Positions 17,363 through 27,095 of a DNA stretch of 64,000 nucleotides are shown here, in pieces. A model generated the notes under the pieces. It saw only the letters and a list, made by a program, of their open reading frames with translations, made no database searches and had not been told where the DNA came from. Both the position numbers and the translations under genes were made by a program. The first letter of the stretch is position 1, and the number at the start of each line of letters is the position of its first letter. Source of the DNA: Deltaproteobacteria bacterium (GTDB lineage Bacteria; Desulfobacterota; Desulfobaccia; Desulfobaccales; 0-14-0-80-60-11); the NCBI GenBank assembly GCA_030018495.1, contig JASEFS010000014.1:1-64000 (forward strand), given 5' to 3'.

Positions 17363-18445
17363 TTACCCAAGCTCCCGGCCGTCAGGTGAAAGGCGCAACT
17401 TGCCCACGTGAAGAAAGCGCACCTGCGGGGCGGCCTGCGCGGCCACGGGGGTCAATACCGTGACAGACCTGCCGTTCCAAGGGCCGGGGAGCAGCAGCCC
17501 CAGCCCCATGGTGCGGCACTGCCCGTCCAGCAGGCCGACCAAACGGAGGGCGAAAGACTGCCAGGTCAGAAAAACCAGCTTCTCTTCTCCGGCAGCCCGG
17601 TGGTGGCATTCTGCGGTCATTTCCTCCAGGAGCAGGACGACGCGGCGGCCGTCGGCTTCTCCCAGCAGCACCGGCGTTTTCAAAATTTCGGCGTAGCGCT
17701 CAATTTCCTCCGGCTCCAGGGGCCGGCCTTGGCTTAAAGGCACGCCCCGCCAACTTATCTTTTTAAGGGGCAGAGACCGGCGGCGGGCTCTGGCGAAATA
17801 TTCCCGGAAGCGAGCCTCGCGATAAGCGCGGCGGGCCTCCATGCTCTTGCGGGTGGAAAGGGCGGATACCGGCAGCACGCACGCCTCCCGTCCGTCCCGA
17901 GTTCCCATGGCCTGGAGCAGGCAGTCCAGTTCCCGTTCCCGGGCCAGCCCCAGAATAAGCGGCGGCCGCAGAAGTTCGGCCTGCGCGGGCTTCAGGCGGA
18001 AAGCCGCGGGTCCCTGCACCAGCCCGCTGGTGTTCACTACGATGTGCCGCACACCCTGGTCCAGAGCCTGATCCGCCAGGGTCCGGCAGCCCACCGTGAC
18101 TTCCAGAACAGCACCCACCGGAGAAGTCTGGCCGATGAAATAAAGGCCGTCTGGGAACAGGCTGTCGTCGCCGGGAAAACGGGGCGGGAAGAGAGCCAGT
18201 CCCAGGGCCGCAGGCGGCCCCAGGTGTGACTGGCCCACGTCCAGGTCCACCAGGGCCGCGGGCTTGCCCGCAGCAAAGGCCCGATAAATCAAATAGCGGG
18301 ACAGGGTGCTCTTGCCCGTGTCCGGCCCGCCTATTACCATGCACGTCCTGCCTGTCTTCACAAAGCGGGCGGCCGCCTCGTCCCACTCCGGGGGAATGTC
18401 GAGATTTTTCAGAAAGGGGAAGATTTCCTGGGATTGCCGGTTCAT
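17363..18445 (-). CDS. Clp1/Grc3-type P-loop polynucleotide kinase-like protein
   Basis: Resembles the Clp1/NOL9/Grc3 family of 5'-hydroxyl polynucleotide kinases. The Walker A motif GGPDTGKSTLSRYL lies near residue 40, followed by ALVDLDVGQSHLGPP, the family's D-x-D-x-G-Q-S segment. VNTSGLVQGPAAFRLKPAQAELLRP matches the downstream TSG element. The C-terminal 130 residues form a less conserved domain. The start is the ATG at 18445, not the preceding TTG. The substrate in bacteria is not established, and RNA or nucleotide phosphorylation is inferred from the family. A palindrome and an acetyltransferase gene lie upstream on the same strand. Confidence 0.75.
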   Translation of the reverse strand: MNRQSQEIFPFLKNLDIPPEWDEAAARFVKTGRTCMVIGGPDTGKSTLSRYLIYRAFAAGKPAALVDLDVGQSHLGPPAALGLALFPPRFPGDDSLFPDGLYFIGQTSPVGAVLEVTVGCRTLADQALDQGVRHIVVNTSGLVQGPAAFRLKPAQAELLRPPLILGLARERELDCLLQAMGTRDGREACVLPVSALSTRKSMEARRAYREARFREYFARARRRSLPLKKISWRGVPLSQGRPLEPEEIERYAEILKTPVLLGEADGRRVVLLLEEMTAECHHRAAGEEKLVFLTWQSFALRLVGLLDGQCRTMGLGLLLPGPWNGRSVTVLTPVAAQAAPQVRFLHVGKLRLSPDGRELG

Positions 18446-18517
18446 CAAGGGAACGGAGCGCCGTGCTCACCCTGCAATTTGCAGATTTCCTTCGGAGCCT
18501 TTGAGAACAGCAGTCAA

Positions 18518-18534
18518 GGCGGGCAGTGCCCGCC
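18518..18534. repeat. 17-base palindrome GGCGGGCAGTGCCCGCC, copy 1
   Basis: A perfect palindromic stem (GGCGGGCA-G-TGCCCGCC) just after the acetyltransferase gene. An identical copy lies on its other side at 19064-19080, and another at 22541-22557. Confidence 0.85.
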
Positions 18535-18538
18535 CTCG

Positions 18539-19033
18539 CTAGTCGATACGCAGATGCATCCAGACGACGTCGAAATCCTCCCCGAATTTTCTTCCCACCC
18601 GGGGGAATCTGCCGCATTCCTTGAAACCGTGCCGGAGGTGGAAGTTCAGGCTGGCCTGATTGAGGGAGGAAACAGAGGCCAGAATAGAGTCTATTCCCAT
18701 GCCCTTGGCGGCTTTCACCAGTTGTTCCAGGAGGGCCGTTCCCAAGCCTCGGCGGGTATGTTCCGGCAGAATGAAATAGGTGATCTCCGCGGTGCGCCGG
18801 AAGGTCTCGGCAAAGTGATGAGGCCGCAAAAAGGCAAAGCCCACCACCTTCTGCAACTCATCTTTAACGATGATAGTTGGGTAACCGCGGGTGATTTCCA
18901 AAAACCGGCTGAAGAACTCATAATCTACAGGTGCTTCCAGGAACGCCGCGTGGCTGTGGGCAATGTAATGGTTGAAGAGGTCGATCACCGGCCCGCGGTG
19001 TGCCTCGGACAAAGGTTCGAAATGATATTCCAT
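18539..19033 (-). CDS. GNAT-family N-acetyltransferase, phosphinothricin acetyltransferase-like
   Basis: A 164-aa GNAT enzyme that transfers acetyl from acetyl-CoA to an amine. The acetyl-CoA loop reads PEHTRRGLGTALL. The segments SLNQASLNFHLRHGFKECGRF and VGRKFGEDFDVVWM match the phosphinothricin/methionine sulfoximine acetyltransferase subgroup. The true substrate cannot be told. The gene is bracketed by identical 17-base palindromes, which could mark it as an inserted cassette. Base composition resembles its neighbours. Confidence 0.88.
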   Translation of the reverse strand: MEYHFEPLSEAHRGPVIDLFNHYIAHSHAAFLEAPVDYEFFSRFLEITRGYPTIIVKDELQKVVGFAFLRPHHFAETFRRTAEITYFILPEHTRRGLGTALLEQLVKAAKGMGIDSILASVSSLNQASLNFHLRHGFKECGRFPRVGRKFGEDFDVVWMHLRID

Positions 19034-19063
19034 CAGCTCGGGCTGCTTGTCGGAACGACTTCA

Positions 19064-19080
19064 GGCGGGCAGTGCCCGCC
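19064..19080. repeat. 17-base palindrome GGCGGGCAGTGCCCGCC, copy 2
   Basis: Identical to 18518-18534. It lies about 30 bases upstream of the acetyltransferase start. Confidence 0.85.
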
Positions 19081-19147
19081 GCGCATTTACGGGTCGGGGG
19101 GGTTGCAGTGGGCGGGGGGCTCGCGACCCCTGGCTCGCTCCACAAAA

Positions 19148-20071
19148 TCACCCCCCGATCATCACCTTGGTGCCCACGCAGCTCACCATAAAGGTGTCCG
19201 GGAAGGCCAGGGCCAGCTGCGTCAGGGCTTTGAAGCCGGTGCAGTGGCCAGCCAGGAGAATCTTGGGATTGAGCTCCTTGAGCCCCTGGATGGTGCTGCG
19301 GATAAGATCGGGGCCGCCTGCGGTGAGATGAAAGCCGCCGATGATCGCGGCGATTTCCTGGACGCCGGTGAGCTTCTGGGCGTATTTCACCATATTGACG
19401 ATGCCCGGGTGGGAGCAGCCGCCCAGAATCACCAGCCCCTGCCCCTGAACGTGGGCCACCAGGGCCTGCTCATCGGTGAAGGGATCGTTTTCTTCAACGC
19501 CGGCGATCACCCGCTTGGGGCCGGGCAGCGGCGTCTCGTAAGGAGTGGAGGCCTCCACCGTGCCGGTAAGGAGCACCTGGTCAAGCACCAGGGCAGGACC
19601 GCTGTTCTCGTGCATTTCGGCGCCCCCCTGGACCAGGGCTTCCCGGTCCAGCTTCCAGGGGCCGATGCGGCCCCGGGGGGTGATGAGCAGCTTGGGGTGG
19701 TAGCAGTCTTTGTGGAAGTAGACCGGGAGCTTACCCTGACGGCGGCTCAAAATTTCCACAAGGCCGCCGTAATGGTCCGGATGCCCATGGCTTAACACCA
19801 CGGCGTCCACCTCTTCCAGATTATGCTCCAGGGCTTCAATATTGTTCATCAAAGGGAGCGGCGAATTGGCTGCGTCCAGCAAAAGCCGGCTGGTGGCGCC
19901 GTCCTTTTCCAGGGTGATCCAAAAGGCCAAGCCGTGCGCGGCCACCAGGGGTTTTTTCAGGCGGCCGGGAACGACCCGCTCCACCACTCCGGGCCTGGAA
20001 GGTTCAAACACATCGAAGAAGTTGTCCACCAGCACTTCCACAGTGACCGACTTGAGAGCGGGGATCTGCAT
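19148..20071 (-). CDS. MBL-fold metallohydrolase, RFA-P synthase (MptA/MJ0301)-like branch
   Basis: A 307-aa metallo-beta-lactamase fold protein. The metal motif is LSHGHPDHYGGL. LGGCSHPGIVNMV and LLAGHCTGFKA supply further His ligands. This set is typical of proteins annotated as 7,8-dihydropterin-6-yl-methyl-4-(beta-D-ribofuranosyl)aminobenzene 5'-phosphate synthase, but most bacterial members are uncharacterised hydrolases. AGGAGG precedes the ATG. It appears monocistronic or co-transcribed with the acetyltransferase gene downstream. Confidence 0.85.
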   Translation of the reverse strand: MQIPALKSVTVEVLVDNFFDVFEPSRPGVVERVVPGRLKKPLVAAHGLAFWITLEKDGATSRLLLDAANSPLPLMNNIEALEHNLEEVDAVVLSHGHPDHYGGLVEILSRRQGKLPVYFHKDCYHPKLLITPRGRIGPWKLDREALVQGGAEMHENSGPALVLDQVLLTGTVEASTPYETPLPGPKRVIAGVEENDPFTDEQALVAHVQGQGLVILGGCSHPGIVNMVKYAQKLTGVQEIAAIIGGFHLTAGGPDLIRSTIQGLKELNPKILLAGHCTGFKALTQLALAFPDTFMVSCVGTKVMIGG

Positions 20072-20275
20072 GGAGCCTCCTAACAGAAGAGCGTCTGGGC
20101 TAAAGGGAGCTGCCCTTTAAGCCCACACTACCCCTACAGGCCGCGCCTGTCAAGCAGATTGACGCCTTCCCAAGGCTTGTGAAAACTCAAAAATAATGAA
20201 CTTATGAGTAAAACTCGGAGGGCTTGTTTACCTTATTCTTTAATTCTCCGCCGAAAGCGGCAGCTTGTTTCTCCC

Positions 20276-21523
<1,248 letters not shown>

Positions 21524-21826
21524 GAGTGCCTCTGTATTGTACTCCTCGCGCTGCCTTTGCCGCACAAAGGCAGTTAGTTAAATGTTTCCGTTTGTCCTGG
21601 CGATACTTGATTTAGTCCAGGAAGGAATTAAAAATTCGCGGCACCGGTTTGTAAAAAGCCACAACACACCTGGGGGTAGTGGACGTCGATGATGAAATAT
21701 TGTGCAAAGAACAAGCTAACTCATACCGGGGGAGTTCGGGGCCAAGACCTTGTTATCGTTTCGGATCGCAAATGAAATTTCTTTAAAGGGAGGTTGTGAG
21801 GACGCTAACTTTTTTTACCGGCCTTG
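21524..21826 (-). promoter_or_regulatory. long rho leader
   Basis: Between the predicted promoter and the rho ATG lie about 270 bases without an ORF or repeat family. Rho leaders in other bacteria carry Rho-dependent autoregulation. The length fits that idea, but nothing here proves it. Confidence 0.4.
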
Positions 21827-21830
21827 TCAA
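21802..21830 (-). promoter_or_regulatory. sigma-70-like promoter for rho
   Basis: On the minus strand TTGACA, a 17-base spacer, then TAGCGT. The -35 is perfect and the -10 weak. It overlaps the last codons of coaE, giving rho its own transcript within the coaE-rho gene order. Confidence 0.5.
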
Positions 21831-22423
21831 GAAAATTTGAGGTCTCGCCAAATGTTTTCCACCTGTTTTTTGGTATCCTCCAAAGAGCCGCGATTGTCAA
21901 TCACATAATGGGCCAACCGCCGCTTTTCGCCAAGCGGCCACTGGGCTGCCAGGATGCCGTCGATTTCCCGGAGATCCCGCTCATCCCTGGCCTTGAGCCG
22001 CTGCATCTGCTGTGCCGTATCGGCATATACTACAATAATGCGGTCATAGGCGTTTTGCAAGCCCGTTTCAAACAGCAGGGGCACTTCCACGATGACCAGC
22101 TTTTCGCCCTTCTCTGACAGTTCCTTTACCTTATCCCTGATCATCCCGATGATGCGCGGGTGGAGAATGGCGTTTAATTTTTGCCGGGCCTCAGGGTCGG
22201 AAAACGCCAGCCGCGCCATTTTGCCCCGGTCCAGTTCGCCGTCTTCCTGAAAGAACTCGGGTCCGAAAGCGCGGCGGAGCTCCTCCCAGGCCGGCGCCCC
22301 CGGCCTGACCGCGTCCCGGGCCGCGGCGTCGGCGTCCACCACCGCCGCGCCCAGCTCCTTAAACATGCGGGCCACCGTGGACTTGCCCGACCCGGCTCCG
22401 CCGGTGAGAGCGACTTTGAGCAT
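21827..22423 (-). CDS. coaE: dephospho-CoA kinase
   Basis: Phosphorylates dephospho-CoA at the ribose 3' hydroxyl, the last step of coenzyme A synthesis. Walker A GGAGSGKSTVARMF is at the N terminus. Then come DADAAARDAV and the lid-region segment EVPLLFETGLQNAYDRIIVVYAD, both family markers. The 198-aa length is standard. It lies upstream of rho on the same strand. coaBC, an earlier step of the pathway, is encoded at 34.6 kb on the other strand. Confidence 0.95.
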   Translation of the reverse strand: MLKVALTGGAGSGKSTVARMFKELGAAVVDADAAARDAVRPGAPAWEELRRAFGPEFFQEDGELDRGKMARLAFSDPEARQKLNAILHPRIIGMIRDKVKELSEKGEKLVIVEVPLLFETGLQNAYDRIIVVYADTAQQMQRLKARDERDLREIDGILAAQWPLGEKRRLAHYVIDNRGSLEDTKKQVENIWRDLKFS

Positions 22424-22510
22424 AGTTGAGTGTTTTTTTTCTTGAGGGAGGGGACCAGGGGGGTGCGGGCCCTGCCCCCTCCCTCAAACTCCCTCCCCCA
22501 ACCCCTAATT

Positions 22511-22563
22511 GTAGGGTGCGCACCGCGCCCCATCATATTCGGCGGGCAGTGCCCGCCCTACAT
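22511..22563. repeat. paired palindromes between coaE and the HNH gene
   Basis: GTAGGGTGCGCACCGCGCCC is followed ten bases later by GGCGGGCAGTGCCCGCC and CTACA. The second stem is identical to the copies flanking the acetyltransferase gene. The pair is bordered by GTAGGG on the left and CCCTACA on the right. Confidence 0.8.
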
Positions 22564-22590
22564 TTGCTGATGAGCATATTTTTACAATAA

Positions 22591-23946
22591 TTAAGCATCA
22601 ATACTTCCACTACAACCAGATATGCGATATTTTGTACATCCCCAAAATGCTCTCCAATGCTGCCCTGGCTTTGGTTTTATGAGACGCATGTCTGAACCGC
22701 ATTTAGGACACTTTGGGGCCGATGATTTCTTCGAAGCTATTGTACTTGTCTTTTTCCTTGATTTTGACTTTACCCCCTTGAATAGTCGAAATGTTGAGTC
22801 AGAACGCTCTTCTATCATATCCCAACGAGGATGCCATTCCCCTTTATTTTTTGTAACAGCCAAAACCTCTGCTAATCGTGGCCCAGTTTCTTCAGATAAT
22901 TTTCTTGGACCAATCCAACTATTTGAGCACTCAAGACAATTGACTGCAACTTGTTGTTTCTGTTTGCTAATATTAGTTGTCAGGTTTTTATTATTACAGG
23001 ATGGGCATGAGAGTCCATAGTAATTTATTATTTCTGAGAGATCCGATTTGCTAATCAACTCTAATCGCCTTACATGGGCTCTCACATCATGGTATCCTGG
23101 AGAAGATGGATTTCTTCTTTTATGTGCATGTACCATAGTAAAATATCTAGTTTTTATATCTCCCCAAATCCTTTCATGTCCTTCATCAGGTTCCAACGCA
23201 TGGTGAAAGCAACATAACGTTATTAAATTCTTGGGAACATGCTCACCACCTTGGGAGACTGGAATTTTATGATGAATGTGGAGTTCGGTCCTTGAAGGAC
23301 ATCCAGAAACTTGGCACCTATTTCCGTCACGTTCCATGACAACCAGTCGTAAGTAATTCCAAAAAGGAGGATAGCCTGGCCAGTTATTAAAAACTTTGAG
23401 AATTGCCTTGTCGCGGGAAGTGAGTATAGCAAGTGGATCATGAAAATGCCGCAGTTCTGGCCCTACTGGTTTAGGGTATAACGATTCCCATTGCTGTAAT
23501 CTCTTCCCATGTTCTTTTTTTGCTGCTTTATAAATTAGAAAAAGTGTTACAGGAGCGGCTATAAAAAGAATATTCAAATATAAAAGAGCAAGAGAAACCC
23601 AAACTAAAATACCAATTGGTCCATAGATTTTCCGATATGGACAAGATTGAATGAAAGCTTCGCGGGCTTGATGTCTTGCTTCCCGCTCTTTTATAAATTC
23701 CCTTTTTTGCCTCTCATATTTTTCTGGATATTGAATACTAGAAATTTCAGTAAAACATTTTTTACAGAGATATGATTTATCATTTAGTAGAAGGCCAGGA
23801 CTTTCATAACCTCTGCAAAGAATACAAGGGTTTTCAAGTCTATCGACTTTATTCTCATTATAAGCTTCATTATGTTCAATAAATTTGTCGATATTTACCT
23901 TTGCTAAAAAATGTTTTGGGCTGAATTTTGCATGCCATGATTCCAT
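22591..23946 (-). CDS. membrane-anchored HNH endonuclease-domain protein with zinc fingers
   Basis: I do not recognise the full-length family. Order of parts in 451 aa: a zinc knuckle (CILC at 41 and CKKC at 61), a charged helix, a hydrophobic hairpin at about 109-139, an HNH nuclease domain at about 204-250 (RDGNRCQVSGC, HIHHKIPVSQGG, N240, LCCFHH), then a CPSC/CLEC zinc ribbon near 314-340. The tail is a topoisomerase-type zinc finger (CPKCGSDMRLIK, then WGCTKYRISGCSGSID). The gene is visibly AT-rich in codon use compared with neighbours. GGGAG precedes the ATG, which lies one base after the rluD stop. The composition points to transfer. A defence or DNA-processing role is only a guess. Confidence 0.7.
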   Translation of the reverse strand: MESWHAKFSPKHFLAKVNIDKFIEHNEAYNENKVDRLENPCILCRGYESPGLLLNDKSYLCKKCFTEISSIQYPEKYERQKREFIKEREARHQAREAFIQSCPYRKIYGPIGILVWVSLALLYLNILFIAAPVTLFLIYKAAKKEHGKRLQQWESLYPKPVGPELRHFHDPLAILTSRDKAILKVFNNWPGYPPFWNYLRLVVMERDGNRCQVSGCPSRTELHIHHKIPVSQGGEHVPKNLITLCCFHHALEPDEGHERIWGDIKTRYFTMVHAHKRRNPSSPGYHDVRAHVRRLELISKSDLSEIINYYGLSCPSCNNKNLTTNISKQKQQVAVNCLECSNSWIGPRKLSEETGPRLAEVLAVTKNKGEWHPRWDMIEERSDSTFRLFKGVKSKSRKKTSTIASKKSSAPKCPKCGSDMRLIKPKPGQHWRAFWGCTKYRISGCSGSIDA

Positions 23947-23947
23947 A

Positions 23948-24934
23948 TTATTTCATCTCCCGCTCCTTTAGTAGTTCTAAAATTTGTTGGAAATCCTCCG
24001 GCAGCGGCGCCTCGAAGGCCATCGCCTCGCCGGTCCGGGGGTGGCTGAAGCCCAGGTTCCGGGCGTGCAGGAGTTGCCGCGTCACCAGGGGCTTGAGGCC
24101 CCGGAGCCGGGGTTCGGCCTTGAGCCGGGCCGCGCCGCCGCCGTAGGCCGCGTCCCCCACCACGGGGTGGCCCAGGGAGGCCAGGTGCACCCGGAGCTGG
24201 TGGGTGCGCCCGGTCCGGGGCTTGAGCTCCACCAGGGTCAGGGGCGGGGCGAATTCCTCCAGCACCCGCCATTGCGTCACCGCGGCTTTGCCCCGGCGGG
24301 CATGCACGCTCATCTTCTGGCGCTCCGAGGGGTGGCGGCCGATCTCCTTTTCGATTTCCCCCGTCTTGGTCTTGAACCGGCCCCACACCAGGGCCACATA
24401 GGTTTTGTCCACCTGCCGCGCCTGGAATTGGCGCACCAGAGACTCATGGGCCAGGGCCGTTTTGGCCGCGACCAGAAGGCCGCTGGTGTCCTTGTCCAGG
24501 CGGTGCACCAGGCCCGGGCGGCTGACGTCGCCGATGTCCTGGAGCTCCGGGCAATGGGCCAGAAGGGCGTTTAAGAGCGTGCCGCCGCGGTGTCCGGCGC
24601 CGGGATGCACCACCAGCCCCGGCGGTTTGTTGACCACGATTATATCCCCATCCTCAAAGATAATGTCCAGAGGAAGGGGCTCGGCGGCCAGAAAACCGGG
24701 CTCCGGCGGCGGCACCGTCAAGGTGATGCGGTCTCCCGGCCGCACCTTATAGCTGGCGGACTGGGCCAGATCATTGACCAGGACCAGGCCGGCCTTCAGC
24801 CAGCGCTGCACCCGGGCCCGGGAATAGCCGGCCTGGCGCGCCAGGAACTGGTCCAGGCGGGCGCCGGCCTCCGCCTCGGGCACCGTCAGGCTGATGAGGC
24901 CGGAATCGTCGCGGTCTGGAGAAGCCCCGGCCAT
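23948..24934 (-). CDS. rluD: RluD-family 23S rRNA pseudouridine synthase
   Basis: Isomerises uridines in ribosomal RNA. It has an N-terminal S4 RNA-binding domain (about 15-75, ARLDQFLARQAGYSRARVQRW) and a catalytic domain with the signature HRLDKDTSGLLV holding the catalytic Asp. RTGRTHQLRVHLASLGHPVVGD is also typical. The 328-aa length is normal. The AT-rich HNH gene follows immediately on the same strand. Confidence 0.93.
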   Translation of the reverse strand: MAGASPDRDDSGLISLTVPEAEAGARLDQFLARQAGYSRARVQRWLKAGLVLVNDLAQSASYKVRPGDRITLTVPPPEPGFLAAEPLPLDIIFEDGDIIVVNKPPGLVVHPGAGHRGGTLLNALLAHCPELQDIGDVSRPGLVHRLDKDTSGLLVAAKTALAHESLVRQFQARQVDKTYVALVWGRFKTKTGEIEKEIGRHPSERQKMSVHARRGKAAVTQWRVLEEFAPPLTLVELKPRTGRTHQLRVHLASLGHPVVGDAAYGGGAARLKAEPRLRGLKPLVTRQLLHARNLGFSHPRTGEAMAFEAPLPEDFQQILELLKEREMK

Positions 24935-24973
24935 TTAAAGTTTTTCCCCCGTGGCCCAAGGTGAGGGGATGCA

Positions 24974-25051
24974 TGGCTTTAAGCTGTAAGCTATAAGCTT
25001 TAGGCTTAAGGCTTTAAAAATCCTCCTAAATCCCCCTTTAAAAAAGGAGGA
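24974..25051. repeat. GCTTTAA heptads and adjacent inverted repeat
   Basis: Six degenerate heptads (GCTTTAA, GCTGTAA, GCTATAA and similar) fill 24974-25019. They are followed at 25021-25051 by an imperfect inverted repeat, TCCTCCTAAATCCCCCTTT against AAAAAAGGAGGA. Confidence 0.75.
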
Positions 25052-25162
25052 CTTATAAACGAGTGACAAGAGGGACACGGCCAGCGGGATTTTAAAAGGA
25101 GTATGGAACATCTGGATAATACAAGGTTTAATCCATAAAGCAAAAAATCAACATCTTTTTTT

Positions 25163-25217
25163 TGTAGCGGCGCGATTCATTGCGCCTCGGGAGGGCGTGA
25201 TAAATCACGCCCCTACA
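25163..25217. repeat. double palindrome with TGTAG...CCCTACA borders
   Basis: GGCGCGATTCATTGCGCC and GGGCGTGATAAATCACGCCC lie side by side, bordered by TGTAG and CCTACA. The second core (GTGATAAATCAC) is the reverse complement of that at 45945-45970. Confidence 0.8.
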
Positions 25218-25288
25218 ATAAATACTCCCTGGAGGGAGATTGTTATAATTCGGAATTCTAAAGCCGCGGGCCGTCCAATTAAATCCTG

Positions 25289-25356
25289 AGCTTAAAGCTT
25301 AAAGCCTACAGCTTACAGCTTTACAGCTTTGAACTTTGAACTTTGAACCTTGAACT
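25289..25356. repeat. two abutting heptad families before the PIN-TRAM stop codon
   Basis: GCTTAAA/GCTTACA-type heptads (25289-25328) pass straight into TTTGAAC-type heptads (25327-25356). The last unit runs into the stop codon of the minus-strand gene. Confidence 0.8.
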
Positions 25357-26407
25357 AAATTTTACGGGAAATGCTGGTGAGCCCGCCGTTTTTGATTTCA
25401 CTGAAGATCATGCGCCCTGCGGTGGTCTGAAGCACGCTGGTGACGGAGACCTCGACCTCCTTGCCGATGAAGCGCCGGGCGTTTTCGATGACCACCATGG
25501 TGCCGTCGTCCAGATAGCCCACGCCCTGGCCCTGGGACTTGCCTTCCCGCTGGATGTGCACCTGGAGGGTCTCGCCGGGCAGCACCGCGAGCTTCAGGGC
25601 ATTGGCCAGCTGGTTGATGTTCAGCACTTCGATGCCCTGAATCTCCGCGACCTTGTGGAGATTGAAATCGTTGGTCAGGATCTTGGCGCCCCGCTTCAAG
25701 GCCACGGCCACCAGCTTGGAATCCACCCCGGTGGGGGGCACGTCGTCGATGGCTTCGATTTTCAGGTTGTTTTTCTGCTGCAGGCGTTTCAGGATATCCA
25801 AACCCCGGCGCCCGCGGCCCCTTCTCAGGTCATCGGTCGAGTCGGCGATGTGCTGCAGTTCCTCCAAAATGAACTTGGGCACCAGAAAAAGGCCGTCCAA
25901 GAACCCCGTATCCACGATGTCTGCGATGCGGCCGTCGATGATGACGCTGGTATCCAGCAAAATCAAAGGCTTGCGCGCCGGCTTGCCGGGCTCCAAAAAG
26001 AAGGGCGCGGTGATTTCCGCCATTTTCTTGCCGCCCAGCACCAGTCCCACATAACCGAAAATCACATAAAAGATTATGTAGAGGGGGATTTGCAGGTTGG
26101 GCAGCCGCAGAAACTGATCAAAGGGATAGCTGGCGAGCTTGGCGATCCCCAGACCGATGAGCAGCCCCAGGGTGCTGCCCAGGATGGTCTTCAACGGGAT
26201 GCGCCGGATGGCCCGCTCCAGCCCCAGGGTGAGCAAGGCCACCGCCAGGCCGCCGGCCGCGCCGGCCCACCCGGCCCAGGCATAATCCTCTAATTTGGGG
26301 ATTTGTTTGCCAACGAAGTAACCGCTGACCGCGCAGACGGTACCCAGGATGGCAAGAACGGCCAGCTTCTTCAGCAACTGCGACTCACCTCCCTTCCGGG
26401 CGGACAT
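25355..26407 (-). CDS. PIN/TRAM domain membrane protein (YacL-like)
   Basis: A 350-aa protein. About four hydrophobic segments occupy residues 10-145. A PIN nuclease domain follows (LILLDTSVIIDGRIADI, then LVPKFILEEL and LTNDFNLHKVAEI with its acidic residues), and a TRAM domain lies at the C terminus (VEVSVTSVLQTTAGRMIFSEI). The family is tied to RNA cleavage at the membrane, but its target is unknown. It lies downstream of carD on the same strand, a pairing common in bacteria. No clear ribosome binding site precedes the ATG. Confidence 0.9.
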   Translation of the reverse strand: MSARKGGESQLLKKLAVLAILGTVCAVSGYFVGKQIPKLEDYAWAGWAGAAGGLAVALLTLGLERAIRRIPLKTILGSTLGLLIGLGIAKLASYPFDQFLRLPNLQIPLYIIFYVIFGYVGLVLGGKKMAEITAPFFLEPGKPARKPLILLDTSVIIDGRIADIVDTGFLDGLFLVPKFILEELQHIADSTDDLRRGRGRRGLDILKRLQQKNNLKIEAIDDVPPTGVDSKLVAVALKRGAKILTNDFNLHKVAEIQGIEVLNINQLANALKLAVLPGETLQVHIQREGKSQGQGVGYLDDGTMVVIENARRFIGKEVEVSVTSVLQTTAGRMIFSEIKNGGLTSISRKI

Positions 26408-26517
26408 GAGGGGGCATGGCGACCGGCCCGATAGCGCGAAAGGTGGACGCCTCGTCTGCTGAAGCCAGCATCGCTGAAAGGGCGGATACCCTCAAACGCG
26501 TTTCTGCGTGGAAGTGG

Positions 26518-27033
26518 TTAACTGGTCTCCACGGAGGCGTGCGCCACATCTGAGTGATTTAGTATATCTTGCAGTTGGGCCTCAATCTCCTCTTCCTTCA
26601 TATTATTAACTAATGATAATTCTTTCACCAAGAGATTTTTGGCGGTGTCCAACATTTTGCGCTCACCGAAGGACAGCTCTTTTTCCAGCTTGAGGAGGGT
26701 CAAGTCCCGAAGGACTTCGGCCACCCTGAGAGGGGAGCCGGTCTTGATCTTGTCCATGTAATCGCGATAGCGCCGATTCCAGGTGGTGGTGTTGATCCGG
26801 GTGGGGCGGGTGCGCAGAATTTCGTAGATGTCCAGCACGGATTTGGTGTCGATGACTTTCCGCAGGCCGATGTTCTTGGCATTATTGGTGGGGATCATGA
26901 TGATCATGTCGTTGTCCAGAAGACGCATAATATAAAAGCTGTGAGGTTGCCCTCCCACCTCTTTTTCCTGGATCGACTCGATCACCCCGACGCCGTGCGC
27001 GGGGTAAACAGCCATCTGGCCAACGTTAAACAT
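26518..27033 (-). CDS. CarD-family transcriptional regulator
   Basis: A 171-aa CarD/CdnL protein that binds RNA polymerase beta and stabilises open promoter complexes. The N-terminal RNA-polymerase-interacting domain begins FNVGQMAVYPAHGVGVIE. The C-terminal helical domain contains WNRRYRDYMDKIKTG and LSFGERKMLDTAKNLLVKEL. AAGGAGG precedes the ATG. It probably forms a unit with the PIN-TRAM gene. Confidence 0.93.
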   Translation of the reverse strand: MFNVGQMAVYPAHGVGVIESIQEKEVGGQPHSFYIMRLLDNDMIIMIPTNNAKNIGLRKVIDTKSVLDIYEILRTRPTRINTTTWNRRYRDYMDKIKTGSPLRVAEVLRDLTLLKLEKELSFGERKMLDTAKNLLVKELSLVNNMKEEEIEAQLQDILNHSDVAHASVETS

Positions 27034-27095
27034 GCTACAGACCTCCTTTCATGTACAATTTATCACAATTTCACATCAATGGCAAATTAATTGAC

